A DNA stretch of 64,000 nucleotides from Stomoxys calcitrans (Eukaryota > Arthropoda > Insecta > Diptera > Muscidae). The translations under genes and the position numbers were made by a program. Where the stretch lies: NCBI RefSeq assembly GCF_963082655.1, contig NC_081553.1, positions 48,853,728 through 48,917,727 of the forward strand, written 5' to 3'. Below, piece after piece: positions 34,815 to 45,559 of the stretch; position 1 is the first letter of the stretch; every line of letters begins with the position of its first letter. Below the pieces are notes generated by a model, which worked only from the letters and a program-made list of their open reading frames with translations, was not told the origin of the DNA and searched no databases.

Positions 34815-35760
34815 TACTTTACTTTACTTTAATTGGCTATGACAGAATATTTGTTCCACTAGCCGAACGTAAAATAGCGTTCCAAGCGCCTTGATCTTCT
34901 GCGCTCATTCTAAAATCTCTGACACCATGTTTCGAGGTGTCTCCCACAACTTGATGTCTCCCACCATCGGGATGTATTTGCCTTCAAAAGACTTCATTGC
35001 TGGAGCTTCTTCATCCATTCTGATAACGTAATCTGACCAACGCAGCCGCTGTATTTTGATGCGTGTAACTATGCTATCGTCGTCATACAGCTCGTGTTTC
35101 ATAAGTCGCCTATATTCTCCATTAATGAAAACTGCTCCATATATTTTACGAAGAATCTTTCTCTCAAATACTCCAGGCACTGCCTCATCTGCTTTAACAA
35201 TTACCCATGCTTCAGAACGATATAACAGCACGAGTAGTATCAATGTCTTGTGTAGTGTAAGCTTCATCTGTCAAGAGGTGGCCTTGTTTCTAAACTGCTT
35301 ACTTAGTCCAAAGTAGCATCTGTTTGCCAGTTTTATTCTTCTCTTTATCTCAAAACTGGCGTCATTCGTTTCGGTTACGGCGGTGCCGAGTTAGTTGTTG
35401 TGGTTTCCAACTTTCTCCATTTTCTTTATCTGGTCGGTGGTGCAAGGCTTTTTGGGAGTTGAAACCATCCATTTCGTCTTATCTCCTTTTACTGCCAGAC
35501 CCATTTTCACTGACTCTCTTTCGATTTCTTCAAAGGCGGCAGTTACTACTTCCGGTTACTGACCTATGATGTCGACGTCGTCGGCATGGGCGAGTAGCAT
35601 GTGTTCTCTTGTGATTAGTGTGCCATATCTATTCACATCTGCATCTCGTATAATCTTCTCCAGCATTATATTAAAGAGATTATACGATAGGCTGTCTATC
35701 GTATAACCTTGTTTGGTATTAAATGGTTCGGAGAGATTCTTTCCTATTTTATTGAATTCT
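34815..35760 (-). pseudogene. RTE-like RT 3' half, broken
   Basis: Minus strand from 35760 down: 'KNLSEPFNTKQGYTIDSLS' (motif B region; GFRQGD is expected, GYTID is found), 'RDADVNRYGTLITREHMLLA', then HADD-VDIIG in place of YADD. Next come 'MGLAVKGDKTKWMVSTPKS', 'RCYFGLSKQFRNKATS', 'MKLTLHKTLILLVLLYRSEA', 'RKILRKIYGAVFINGEYRRL' and 'DDSIVTRIKIQRLRWSDYV', the post-RT tail usual for this clade. Frameshifts lie near 35580, 35390 and 35270. The last 120 codons (34905-35267) are still open. The Tyr-to-His change and altered motif B argue against activity. It is the same family as 7441-8385. Confidence 0.88.
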
Positions 35761-35945
35761 ACACATTAGATCATATGTATAGCTGCCATGTAGGCCAATC
35801 TGCCAGCATCAGGCTGAATCAAATATGACCAGACCAGCCCATATCCATATGGTAGTGGAGTTATAATAAAATAGAATGATGAATATATCCATGGTAGTGG
35901 GTATCCAAAGTTCAGCACTGCCGATCTTAATGCGTTTTTACGATT
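35761..35945 (+). repeat. DINE-like 3' end fragment
   Basis: Part of a core unit, then 'atatccatggtagtgggtat', 'ccaaagttcagcactgccga' and 'tcttaatgcgtttttac'. The hairpin is decayed. It is followed at once by the 5' end of another element. Confidence 0.65.
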
Positions 35946-35956
35946 ACGGTTTTAAG

Positions 35957-36925
35957 GTTATACCCTCGACCTTAGGATGGGGATATACTAAATTCGACAT
36001 TCCGTTTACAGCACATCGAAAAATTGGTCTAAAACCCCATAAAGTAAATATATTCTTGATCGCTATGACATTTTAAGTCGATCTAGCCATGTGCGTCCGT
36101 ACTTCAAGCCGTCCGTTCGTCTAGCTTGCCGTCCGCACGTTTATCCGTCCGTCGGTACGTCCGCCTGTCCGTCCGCCTGTCCGTCCGCCTGTCCGTCCGT
36201 CTGTCCGTCCGCCTGTCCGTCCGCCTGTCCGTCCGCCTGTCCGTCCGCCTGTCCGTCCGCCTGTCCGTCCGTCTGTCCGTCCGCCTGTCTTTCCGCCTGT
36301 CCGTCCGCCTGTCCGTCCGCCTGTCCGTCCGCCTGTCCGTCCGCCTGTCCGTTCGTCTGTCCGTCCGTCTGTCCGTCCATCTGTCTGTCTTTCCGTCTGT
36401 GCGACCGTCTGTGCGTCAGTCTGTCCGTCCAGTAACTTCTTCTAAGACCTGTAACATACGTACAAATTATGGTTAAAATCGAAAAAAAAAACCTGTTAAA
36501 GCTCCTATATAAACCGATCTCCCGAATGAATATTTTGAGCCCCTGGAGGGCGCAGTTTGGATACAGCTCCCATATGAACCGATCTCCCGAGCTTGAGACC
36601 ATGAAAGCCGCAATTTTTATCCGATTTGGCTGACATTTTGCACATAATTTTCTATTTTGACTTCCAACAATTGTGCCAAATACGGTCTAAATGGGTCAAG
36701 AACCTGATATAGCTCCCATATAAACTGATCTTCCGATTTGAATTCTTGAGCCCTTACAACCCGCGATTTTTATCCAATTTGGCATGTAGTGTTTTGTTGT
36801 GACTCTCAACAACTGCGCCAAGTACGGTCCAATTAGGTCTATATCTAGATATAACCCATATATTTTAGCAGAATCCATGATGGTGGGTTCCCAAGTTTCG
36901 GCCCGTCCGGACTTAGGACGCTTTT
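35957..36925 (+). repeat. DINE-like element, near complete, expanded microsatellite
   Basis: 5' signature 'ttataccctcgaccttagga', 'gacattccgtttacagcaca', 'gtcgatctagccatgtgcgt', then a greatly expanded GTCY-type array (36126-36430). About three core units follow ('tcctatataaaccgatctcc', 'ccgatttggctgacattttg'). The 3' end is 'tgatggtgggttcccaagtt' with the GC-rich hairpin 'tttcggcccgtccgga' and 'gacgcttttacttac'. Immediately after comes the TTTTA array. Open frames of 114-153 codons across the microsatellite are artefacts. Confidence 0.85.
36126..36430 (+). repeat. (GTCCGTCCGCCT)n minisatellite
   Basis: About 25 units of a 12-bp motif, with GTCT and TTCC variants towards both ends. It sits exactly where DINE-like copies elsewhere in this window have only 10-30 bp of GTCCGTCCGTCT. 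The 12-bp period keeps a frame open on both strands. Confidence 0.95.
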
Positions 36926-36927
36926 AC

Positions 36928-37605
36928 TTACTTTATTTTATTTTATTTTATTTTATTTTATTTTATTTTATTTTATTTTATTTTATTTTATTTTATTTTA
37001 TTTTATTTTATTTTATTTTATTTTATTTTATTTTATTTTATTTTATTTTATTTTATTTTATTTTATTTTATTTTATTTTATTTTATTTTATTTTATTTTA
37101 TTTTATTTTATTTTATTTTATTTTATTTTATTTTATTTTATTTTATTTTATTTTATTTTATTTTATTTTATTTTATTTTATTTTATTTTATTTTATTTTA
37201 TTTTATTTTATTTTATTTTATATTATTTTATTTTATTTTTGTTTTATTTTACTTTATTTTATTTTATTTTATTTTATTTTATTTTATTTTATTTTACTTA
37301 TTTCGGCCCGTCCGGACTTAGGACGCTTTTACTTACTTTATTTTATTTTATTTTATTTTATTTTATTTTATTTTATTTTATTTTATTTTATTTTATTTTA
37401 TTTTATTTTATTTTATTTTATTTTATTTTATTTTATTTTATTTTATTTTATTTTATTTTATTTCATTTTATTTTATTTTATTTTATTTTATTTTATTTTA
37501 TTTTATTTTATTTTATTTTATTTTATTTTATTTTATTTTACTTATTTTGTTTTATTTAATTTTATATTATTTTACTCTTTTATTTTATTTAATTTTTTTT
37601 TATTT
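36928..37605 (+). repeat. (TTTTA)n microsatellite in two blocks
   Basis: Near-perfect TTTTA pentamers from about 36931 to 37298 and from about 37336 to 37542, becoming irregular to 37605. Between them (37301-37340) is a second copy of the DINE 3' terminus 'tttcggcccgtccggactta'. The 272-codon Phe-Ile-Leu-Tyr frame is the array translated and not a gene. Confidence 0.97.
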
Positions 37606-38619
37606 ATTCTACCATAACGCAACGACAACTCTGTCTCCATTCTCTTTTCACTCTCTCTCTCTCCCCCTCCCGCTCTCCATCCCCAAGGTATTGCTACTCA
37701 TAAAAATCAATGTAATCCTTGAATGTATATTTTTTTGATGCAGCATTTGTTGCTATTGCATCTGCTGTTGCCCATAACAATAGCAACAATGGTATGCTGC
37801 TGTCTGGATATTTGCTTCAATTTCGGTACCGGTTGCACACCATGAATGTGGCAAGTTTAATATTTGCATTCGGAATTGGGATTGCCATGGATTGCACTCA
37901 GTTGTAGGTAGCAGGTTGAATTGAACTTTCTACATCTTATTTTTTTTTTTTTTTTGTTGAATTTGGAAATCGGCAAAAATGATAGTCAATAGGATGAGAA
38001 AAGTGTGAAAGAGTGATAGAGAGAGAGAGAGAGAAAGATATGGAGTGTGTGTTATGGAGCATGGATAACTATTTGCAATCAATTTTGGATATGTTTTATG
38101 CTTTGTTGAATTTCATTTAACAATGCATGTATTATCAATGCTGCTATTCAAAGGCTGACCCAGAGAGAGAGAATGTTAGTGCCGTAGAAGTATCACAGAG
38201 AGCATGGAGTAGTACAGGCTTGTGTTAACACTTTTCTTGTTTAATTTTAGCATTGCCATGAATGACTCCAAAGGCAATAAAGTGTAAATCGATTGAAGGC
38301 TTTTTAGAAGTTTTTAGAATGAAATGTTGGAAAAAAAAACTAAAGTGTCTCATCGAAATGAATATTCATATTGGTGCCTGAAGGACCAAAATAGTAACCA
38401 GGTTTCTTATTTGTAGATTTATATGTAGTTTGATTGAAATATGGCAACAAAAAAAGGTTGAAGTCATATAATGTTTGAATGGAGTAGATTTCAAACATTG
38501 CTATCCTTTTATATGTTAGAGAGTGGCTTTATTGACTAATTCATTAGCAAGTAGACAATATAACTGAATGTTGATTTGAGTAGACTACCAATCGTTAAAA
38601 GATATATCAAAAAGGCAAA
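37606..38619. other. Unique AT-rich DNA, no gene seen
   Basis: Contains CT-rich text at 37645-37680, a T-run near 37941-37958 and a GA run at 38015-38034. No supportable coding frame. Confidence 0.5.
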
Positions 38620-39425
38620 AGTTGGGTGGTGCCGCATATAAAATATCCTACACCACCTGCCCTGTAAGTGGAAACTGGGCTTCATATCTTATTATGAACT
38701 GATTTTGATGGACTTCTGCGGAAATTTTTGGATGGATTAATGAATAATCTGCATCTAAATTTCTAGAAAATCATTTTAAAATTTTAATAATTACGGCGAG
38801 ATTTGTATGTATATGGAATCTGAATAGCTATATATAAATCTTATCTGATTACGATCAAATTCCATACATATTTTGGCAGTCGTAAGGGAAAGTTTTGTGC
38901 AAAACTTAAAGAAACTCAGATAATAAATGAGTTTGCAATGGCCCCAGAGTTGAAAATCGGGCTATATACGGAAGCTATATCTAAATCTGAACCGATTTCT
39001 ATGAAATATACAGGTTATGTCAAGAGTCATAAGAGAATCCTCCGTGCTAAATTTTATGAGGATCCGATAACAAATGACCACATTATAACAATATTAGTCC
39101 AAATCGGACGAACATATATATGGAAGCTATATCCAAATCTAAACCGATTTATTCCATTTTCAATAGGCTTCGTCTCTAGGCCGAAAAACATGCCCATATC
39201 AAATTTGAAGACGATCGGATAAAAATTGCGACCTGTATTTTGTACACAATTTAACAAGGACAGACGGACATACAGACAAACGGGCATAGCTAAATCGAAT
39301 CAGAAAGTGATTCTGAGTCGATCGGTATACTTATCAATGGGTCGATCCCTCCACCTTTAGGGTGTTACAAACAAATGCACTAAGTTATAATACCCTGTAC
39401 CACACTAGTTGTGTTGGGTATAAAA
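38620..39425 (-). repeat. Family C dispersed repeat, apparently complete
   Basis: About 800 bp bounded by 'gggtggtgccgcatataaaa' with 'tatcctacaccacc' on the left and 'tgttgggtataaaaaataat' on the right, an imperfect inverted pair around TACCC/GGGTA. The interior has two diverged ~150-bp units ('ggaagctatatctaaatctg', 'aaccgattt') and the GACGGACA-type run near 39260. It is related to the DINE-like families in build, but with different ends. Confidence 0.65.
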
Positions 39426-39738
39426 AATAATTATACAATAACTGAAGTACTTTAGTTTTTATTGACCTTTGAAATTTGAAAGTAATTCTGGCTCACCCTG
39501 TATGTGCCTATAACGCATCCCCACCACTAGACTGTAACTGACATATTCTAATGAAGTTAATATAATGCACAATGTGTTTTATTATCCTCATCATAAAAAA
39601 AAATCATTCATTCATTGTAAAAAAAGGTAGTAATACAGAAGACAGCAGTGCGTATGATTAATGTTAATGTAACACATCACATTTTTATACCTCATACGCA
39701 ACCCTGTACAAATTTTCAAATGAAATTCGTTATATATA
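39426..39738. other. Short unique spacer
   Basis: AT-rich, no repeats or genes recognised. Confidence 0.4.
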
Positions 39739-42234
39739 TACACCCAACACCGTAGGACAGGGGGTATATTCATTTAGTCATTCCGTTTGCAACACATCGA
39801 AATATCAATTTCCGACCCTACAAAGTATATATATTTCGGATCGGTGTAAAATTCAAAGACGATTTAAACATGACCGTGTGTCTGTTCGTCTATCCGTCTG
39901 TCCGTCCGTCTGTTGTAATCAATCTAGAGCCTTCAACAATTGAGATATTAAGCTAAAATTTGGCACAGATACGTCTTTTTGATGCACGCTGCTTAAGTTC
40001 TTTAACGGGCCAAATCGGACCATATTTAGATATAGCTGCTATATAGACCGATTTTCCGATAAAGGGCCTAATGCCCATAAATGCTTAATAGTCATCCGAT
40101 TTCGCTGAAATTTGAAACAGTGAGTAGTTTTAGTTGTTGTTTAGTTGTCCTCCCGACATCTGACCCAAATATGGTCCATATTGGACTATATTTATATATA
40201 GCTGATATATATACTGAACTGCCGATAAAGGGCAAAAGCCCAAAAAAGCTTTATTTATTACCCGATTTGGCTGAAATTTAAAACAGTGAGTTATTTTAAG
40301 CCTCCTGATATCTGACCTAAATATGGATCAGATCGGATTATATTTAGCTATAGCCGCCATATAGACCGATATCCCGATAAAGGGTCTGAAGGCCATAAAA
40401 GCTTTATTTATTACCCGATTTGGTAGAAATTTTTAACAATGTCTTATTTTAAGCCTCCCGACATCTGACCTAAATATGGTTCATATTGGACTATATTTAG
40501 ATATAGCTGCCATATAGACCGATCTCCCAATAAAGGGTCTGAAGGCCATAAAAGCTTTATTTTTTATTCGATTTCGCTGAAATTTGGAACAGTGAGTAGG
40601 TTAAAGCCTCGCAACATCCGGTCTAAATATGGGTAAGATCGGACTATATTTTGATATAGCTGCCATATAGACCGATCTCCCGATTAAGGGTCTGAGGCCC
40701 ATAAGAGCTTTATTTATTACCCGATTTTGCTGAAATCTAAAACAGAGGGTTATTTTAAGCCACCCGACATCTGACCTAAATATAGTTCAGATTGGACTAT
40801 ATTTAGATATAGCTGCCATATAGAACGATCTCCCGAAAAAGGATCTGAAGCCCATAAAAGCTTTATTTATTACCCGATTTCGCTTAAATTTATAACAGTG
40901 GGTTATTTTAAGCCTCCCGACATCCTACCTAAATATGGATTAGATTGGTCCATATTTAGATATAGCTGCCATATAGACCGATCTGCCGATAAAGGGTCTG
41001 AAGCCCATAAAAACTTTATTTTTTACCCGATTTTGCTGAAATTTAAAACAGAGGGTTATTTTAAGCCTCCCGACATCTGACCTAAATATGGTTCAGATTG
41101 GACTATATTTAGATATAGCTGCCATATAGAACGATCTCCCGAAAAAGGATCTGAAGCCCATAAAAGCTTTATTTATTACCCGATTTCGCTTAAATTTATA
41201 ACAGTAGGTTATTTTAAGCCTCCCGACATCCTACCTAAATATGGATTAGATTGGTCCATATTTAGATATAGCTGCCATATAGACCGATCTGCCGATAAAG
41301 GGTCTGAAGCCCATAAAAACTTTATTTATTACCTGATTTCGCTTAAATTTATAACAGTAGGTTATTTTAAGCCTCCCGACATCCTACCTAAATATGGATT
41401 AGATTGGTCCATATTTAGATATAGCTGCCATATAGACCGATCTGCCGATAAAGGGTCTGAAGCCAATAAAAACTTTATTTATTACCCGATTTCGCCGAAA
41501 TTTGGAACAGTGAGTAGGGTATAGCCTCCTAACATCCGGTTTAAATATGGTTCACATCGGACTATGTATAGATATAGCTGTCATATAGACCGATCTCCCG
41601 ATAATGGGACTGAAGGCCATAAAAGCTTTATTTATTACCCGATTTGGCTGAAATTTAAAACAGTGGGTTATTTTTTGCCTCCCGACATCCGACCTTAATA
41701 TGAATTAGTTCGGTCCATATTTAGGTAAAGCTGCCATATAGACCGATCTCCCGATAAAGGATCTGATGGCCATAAAAGCTTTATTTATTATCCGATTTTG
41801 CTGAAATTTAAAACAGTGGGTTATTTTAGGCCTCTCAAAATCTGACCTAAATATGGTTCTGATCGAACTATGTTTAGATATATCTGCCATACAGACCGAT
41901 GTCCCGATAAAGGGTATGAAGGCCATAAAAGTTTTATTTAATCCCGATTTCGTTGAAATTTGAAACAGTGAGTTTTTTGGAGCCTTCCGATGTCCGACCT
42001 TTATATGGTTCAGATCGGTTTGTAATTGGATATATCTGCCAAAAAGACCATTATTATGTTCTACAAAATTGTATAGTGTCATATATATAAAAGACCACTC
42101 AATGTCCGTGTCAAATTTGGGTGCTTAAGTCATCCAATGTTCACCGGATTCCAACGAAAGGGGGTTTTCATATATACCCGAGGTGGTGGGTATCCAAAGT
42201 TCGGCCTGGCCGAACTTATGCCTTTTTACTTGTT
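39739..42234 (+). mobile_element. Complete DINE-like (Helentron-associated type) element, family A
   Basis: The fullest copy in the window, about 2.5 kb. Order: 5' subterminal repeat (ATACACCCAACACC, a variant of ATACCCACCACC); 'gtatattcatttagtcattc'; 'gaccctacaaagtatatata'; a GTCY-rich microsatellite near 39880-39912 (CTGTCCGTCCGTCTG); a pre-core segment 'gagatattaagctaaaattt'; about thirteen tandem units of ~153 bp (40010-42010). The 3' end at 42170-42234 has GGTGGTGGGTAT (42182-42193, the inverse of the 5' subterminal motif), the perfect hairpin GTTCGGCCTGGCCGAAC (42199-42215) and 'cctttttacttgtt'. Inverted subterminal repeats, a GTCY microsatellite, a tandem core and a 3' hairpin are the known build of DINE-1/HINE elements. 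Assigning it to that group is inference. It encodes nothing; the 125-codon minus frame is repeat-derived. Confidence 0.8.
42199..42215. repeat. 3'-terminal hairpin of the DINE-like element
   Basis: GTTCGGCC-T-GGCCGAAC, eight perfect base pairs around one base. Equivalent hairpins occur at 50678-50694 (intact), 33535-33560 and 9668-9685 (decayed) and, in family B, near 3962-3980 and 56875-56892. Confidence 0.9.
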
Positions 42235-43460
42235 TCATGTCCTTTTTTTACAAATGAATGACTATAGACTTTCTTTTTATTTCTCCCCATTACAGTCGAT
42301 ATATCCAACTGTCTTCCACGTATTCCAAAAATAAAATTTATTGTATTTTTCTTTTCAATACCATGAATTAAATACTAAACATTTTCTTTGTATTTCTTGC
42401 CATTACAGTTGGAATTTTCCATTGTTGCTGGCTGTGAATGCACGTGTCTCTCATTGTCAGTTGGAAACCGAAAGCGGAGAACTTCTTCATTGATACTCTG
42501 TAGGAATATCAACATCAGCATTATCACATCACATCCAACCGGGGAAGCCCATTAATTATTAACAATCATTTAATCAAGGTGAGTTGTTGCTTTTTTGTTT
42601 TCTCTCTCTCTCCCTCTCTATCTCTTTATGTAAATATAAATTTCTTTTGTTGTTTCTTTTTTTTATTAATTTACCTCCCATAAATCACATTAACCTTTAT
42701 AATCAAATTAATTATGTGGAGAGAAATCTCCATGCTTAATCATCAGAAGCCTCAATGCTTTTAGAAAAATTGTAAATTAATTTAAAAAAGATTTTGTCGT
42801 TTTTCCCCTGACGGACTGACCGTAGACCGTAGCTTTGTGGTGTAGGTGGTATTGCCCGTGTCTAGAGATGCCACCATATCTGTTGGCCCCCAACATTAAA
42901 GGCATTAATTAATTTTTTTTAATGCCACTAATTAACGCATCAATAAATTGTTTTTATCACTGACATATCATTGAACGGGCGGGAAAAAACCAACAACAAT
43001 ATTTATTTACCGGAAGCAGCTCAGGGCATACCACATGAATTGTAATGCAGTTATGCATAATTTGTTTGGTATATGGGGCATTCCATGGGGAAATATACAC
43101 TTGTGAATTGTGAATAAACTATGAACCTGCAAAGAAATAAGGCCTTATCTCACAATCGATACGTTTTTCTAAGGCGTATGGGTTGGCATAGGGCTCGGGA
43201 ATCCAGGATATCGAGGTATTAAATATTCAGTGCCACATTTATGCTTCGAAGTACTCAACGAGATAAGAGTGACGTTGTAGACACTAAAAGTTAGAGTGAT
43301 TTCTATTTTAGAGGAAAACCACATACAAAGCTGCCAAATTATCTCTCTGAACATAATTTGGCACCTACCACAGACTTCGCTCATGCTAATGGATGTTTCC
43401 ACCATAACTTAGATTTGGAGATATGTGTTTTCCCAGTACTTCCATGTTGTATGCCTTGGG
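42235..43460. other. Unique AT-rich DNA, possible intron context
   Basis: Free of the window's repeats. It contains two acceptor-like sites ('ctccccattacag' near 42296 and 'tatttcttgccattacag' ending 42408) and one strong donor-like site (42579). C/T tracts lie at 42600-42625. The minus frame 43169-43405 has no recognisable domain. Confidence 0.45.
42409..42578 (+). other. Candidate non-coding exon with consensus splice sites
   Basis: A 170-bp block preceded by a pyrimidine-rich acceptor ending ...TTGCCATTACAG (AG at 42407-42408) and followed by AAG|GTGAGT (donor GT at 42579). All three forward frames contain stops, so if it is an exon it would be untranslated or contain a terminus. The surrounding 1.2 kb is repeat-poor, which fits a retained host region. 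The evidence is motif-only. Confidence 0.3.
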
Positions 43461-43600
43461 TGCCACCGTGGGACAAAGGTTGGAATGTCCGTCTGCGAAG
43501 TTGAACGCATGGGTTTGAATACTGGCGAGAACATCCATAAAACTCCCGTCCGAATGCTGACAATATTTGTGAGGTATTAGTTCATGTGAATGGTAATGGT
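43461..43600 (+). mobile_element. SINE 5' fragment, copy f, cut by a MITE
   Basis: Head text 'tgccaccgtgggacaaaggt', 'tggaatgtccgtctgcgaag', 'catgggtttgaatactggcg' (B-box region) and 'gctgacaatatttgtgaggt'. The SINE body is lost to the right, where the MITE at 43607 follows. Confidence 0.75.
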
Positions 43601-43606
43601 GGTATA

Positions 43607-43844
43607 TTGAGTTGCCCAAAAAGTAATTGCGGATTTTTTAAAAGAAAGTAAATGCATTTTTAATAAAACTTAGAATGAACTTTAATCAAATATACTTTTT
43701 TTACACTTTTTTTCTAAAGCAAGCTAAAAGTAACAGCTGATAACTGACAGAAGAAAGAATGCAATTACAGAGTCACAAGCTGTGAAAAAATTTGTCAACG
43801 CCGACTATATGAAAAATCCGCAATTACTTTTTTGGGCAACCCAA
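43607..43844 (+). mobile_element. Mariner-type MITE, copy 6
   Basis: 238 bp, TA at 43605-43606 and 43845-43846. Left terminus TTGAGTTGCCC (one change), right terminus complete. Confidence 0.95.
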
Positions 43845-43861
43845 TATAATGGAATGGAATG

Positions 43862-45232
43862 GTGGTATATATAAAATTCAATTTGTGTTTGTTTGTCCGT
43901 ACAGACTCAAAAATGGCTGAACCGATTGCCTTGCGCCTTCACAGATTGCGTAGGTTGGTCTGGAAGGAAGGGGGACGGACCCTCCCCCTCACCCCAAATG
44001 TACCACCCAAAAAATAAAGTGAACCGATCGGGACAATATGGAATTCAAATGAAAGATATTCCAGAGTAGAGTACTAATTTCATAATAAAAGATGGGTCCA
44101 AGTACCGGGGGGGCCGCCCAGCCCCAAACCCCCTTAAAATAGGTTTATTTGACGATCATGACAGCCCCAAAACCCCTTAAACTAGGTTTATTTGACGATC
44201 ATGATAATATCGTCATGAATGACACATAGGTGTAGATTACGAATATGGTCAGGAAGTACAAATAGGCTTTATAATTCATTGATATCGGAAGGGGGCGAAC
44301 CCTCCCTCGTTACCCCAAAAACACCACCCACAGTCAAAAGGACAATATGGGTATCAAATAGAAAGTATGCGGGAGTAGATAACGAATATGGTATACAAAT
44401 TCATGTCGAAGTATAGAGGGTCACCCCATCCCCACAAAAACGCCGAAAAGGGGCACATTAGCCAATCACGGATATATGGGACTCGGTTTGTTTGTTGCGT
44501 GTTGAGTTAAAAACGGCAGAACCGATTTCTCGAAATTTTCGCATATTGTGTAGGTTGGTCTAGAAGGAAACATAGGCTATATAATTTTTCGCTATCGGAG
44601 GGGGAACGGACCCTCCTCCCTATGCCAAAAACACAACCGAAAATCAAAAGTGGACCGATCGGGACAATATAGGTATCAAATGAAAGGTATTAGAGAGTAG
44701 AATACGAATATGGTATTAGAATTTGAGTCTAAGTACCCATCGGGCCGCGCCAAAAGCAAAACTTCCCCTAAACGGACATATTGGACGTTCATTTCAAGAT
44801 GGGGCTCAAATTAAAGGTATTCGGAAGTAGATTTCGAATCTGGCATGAGAACATTTCCCCCAGGAAGAAGATTTCCTCCAGGAACTGAGAAGGGGCAAAT
44901 TCTCACACATCAATGAGTGCTTTCCGATTCAAGTTTAATCTGAATGATAAGGGATCTTTTTTTATAGCCGAGTCCGAACGGCATCCCGCAGTGCGACACC
45001 TCTTTGGGGAAAATTTTTTAAATGACCATGCATGGCATTGTACCTCGCCAACACTAAGAGGGGATAAACACCGCTTTGTCCGATGTTCTCGCCAGGATTC
45101 GAACGCGTTCAGCGTCATAGGCTACAATGGCACGAATTCGATATCCGCATTCAGGGCGAAGTGTCCCCACCCTAAAAAGATATTAGAGAGTTAAAGAAGG
45201 CGCAGCGGAGCGGGCCCGGTTCGGCTAGTAAC
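43862..45232 (+). repeat. Family E dispersed repeat with a nested SINE
   Basis: Starts 'tttgtgtttgtttgtccgta' and 'actcaaaaatggctgaaccg', followed by 'gcgtaggttggtctggaagg', and ends 'aaggcgcagcggagcgggcc' with 'cggttcggctagt' at about 45232. The interior has diverged 'gaccgatcgggacaatat' and 'atcaaatgaaaggtatt' units related to family D. A second internal start-like block ('cggtttgtttgttgcgtgtt') lies at 44482, so two copies may be fused. A SINE (44886-45132) interrupts it. Confidence 0.65.
44886..45132 (-). mobile_element. tRNA-derived SINE, copy g, nested in family E
   Basis: Reverse-strand copy: 'cacacatcaatgagtgcttt', 'ccgattcaagtttaatctga', 'atagccgagtccgaacggca', 'cgccaggattcgaacgcg' (B-box complement). 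The head end is short near 45132 and a stretch before the B box is missing. Confidence 0.85.
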
Positions 45233-45252
45233 ATATAAAATATAACATAACA

Positions 45253-45352
45253 TATAAAAACTTCACCCCAAAGAGGTGTCGCCCTCAGACACGGCTATTA
45301 AAAGGGAGTTCTTTTTCAATGAGCTTAAACTTCAATCGTACAGCACTCATGG
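45253..45352 (+). mobile_element. SINE middle fragment, copy h
   Basis: About 100 bp: 'cttcaccccaaagaggtgtc', 'cggctattaaaagggag' and 'atgagcttaaacttcaatcg'. Head and tail are missing. Confidence 0.75.
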
Positions 45353-45559
45353 AGGAAGTTTGCTCCAACTGGTTTGGGACTTGACTATAAGTTTTGAGTA
45401 CCAAAATGGCTTGTTGAAATCCTTCTTGGGTAGGAACTTGATTTCTTTTGCATGGTGCCCGTGCACGCTTTCAAAAACCCGTAGGCTGAACCCAATTTAA
45501 AAAGGTTTTCAAGCATAAATCGCCCCATACTGCAAAAATTTCATATTCGATATTCCCAC

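Noticed and set aside
36091..36602. Cys-Pro-Ser-Ala, Val-Arg-Leu-Ser and Gln-Ala-Asp-Gly repeat proteins on both strands
   Set aside because: All three frames come from the 12-bp GTCCGTCCGCCT repeat, whose period keeps every frame open.
36799..37617. 272-codon open frame rich in Phe, Ile, Leu, Tyr
   Set aside because: It is the TTTTA microsatellite in translation, preceded by DINE-like core sequence; no domain and no independent start context.
39990..42010. CRISPR-like appearance of regularly spaced repeats
   Set aside because: Units are contiguous, about 153 bp, diverged throughout, without short direct repeats and unique spacers, and lie in a eukaryotic genome.
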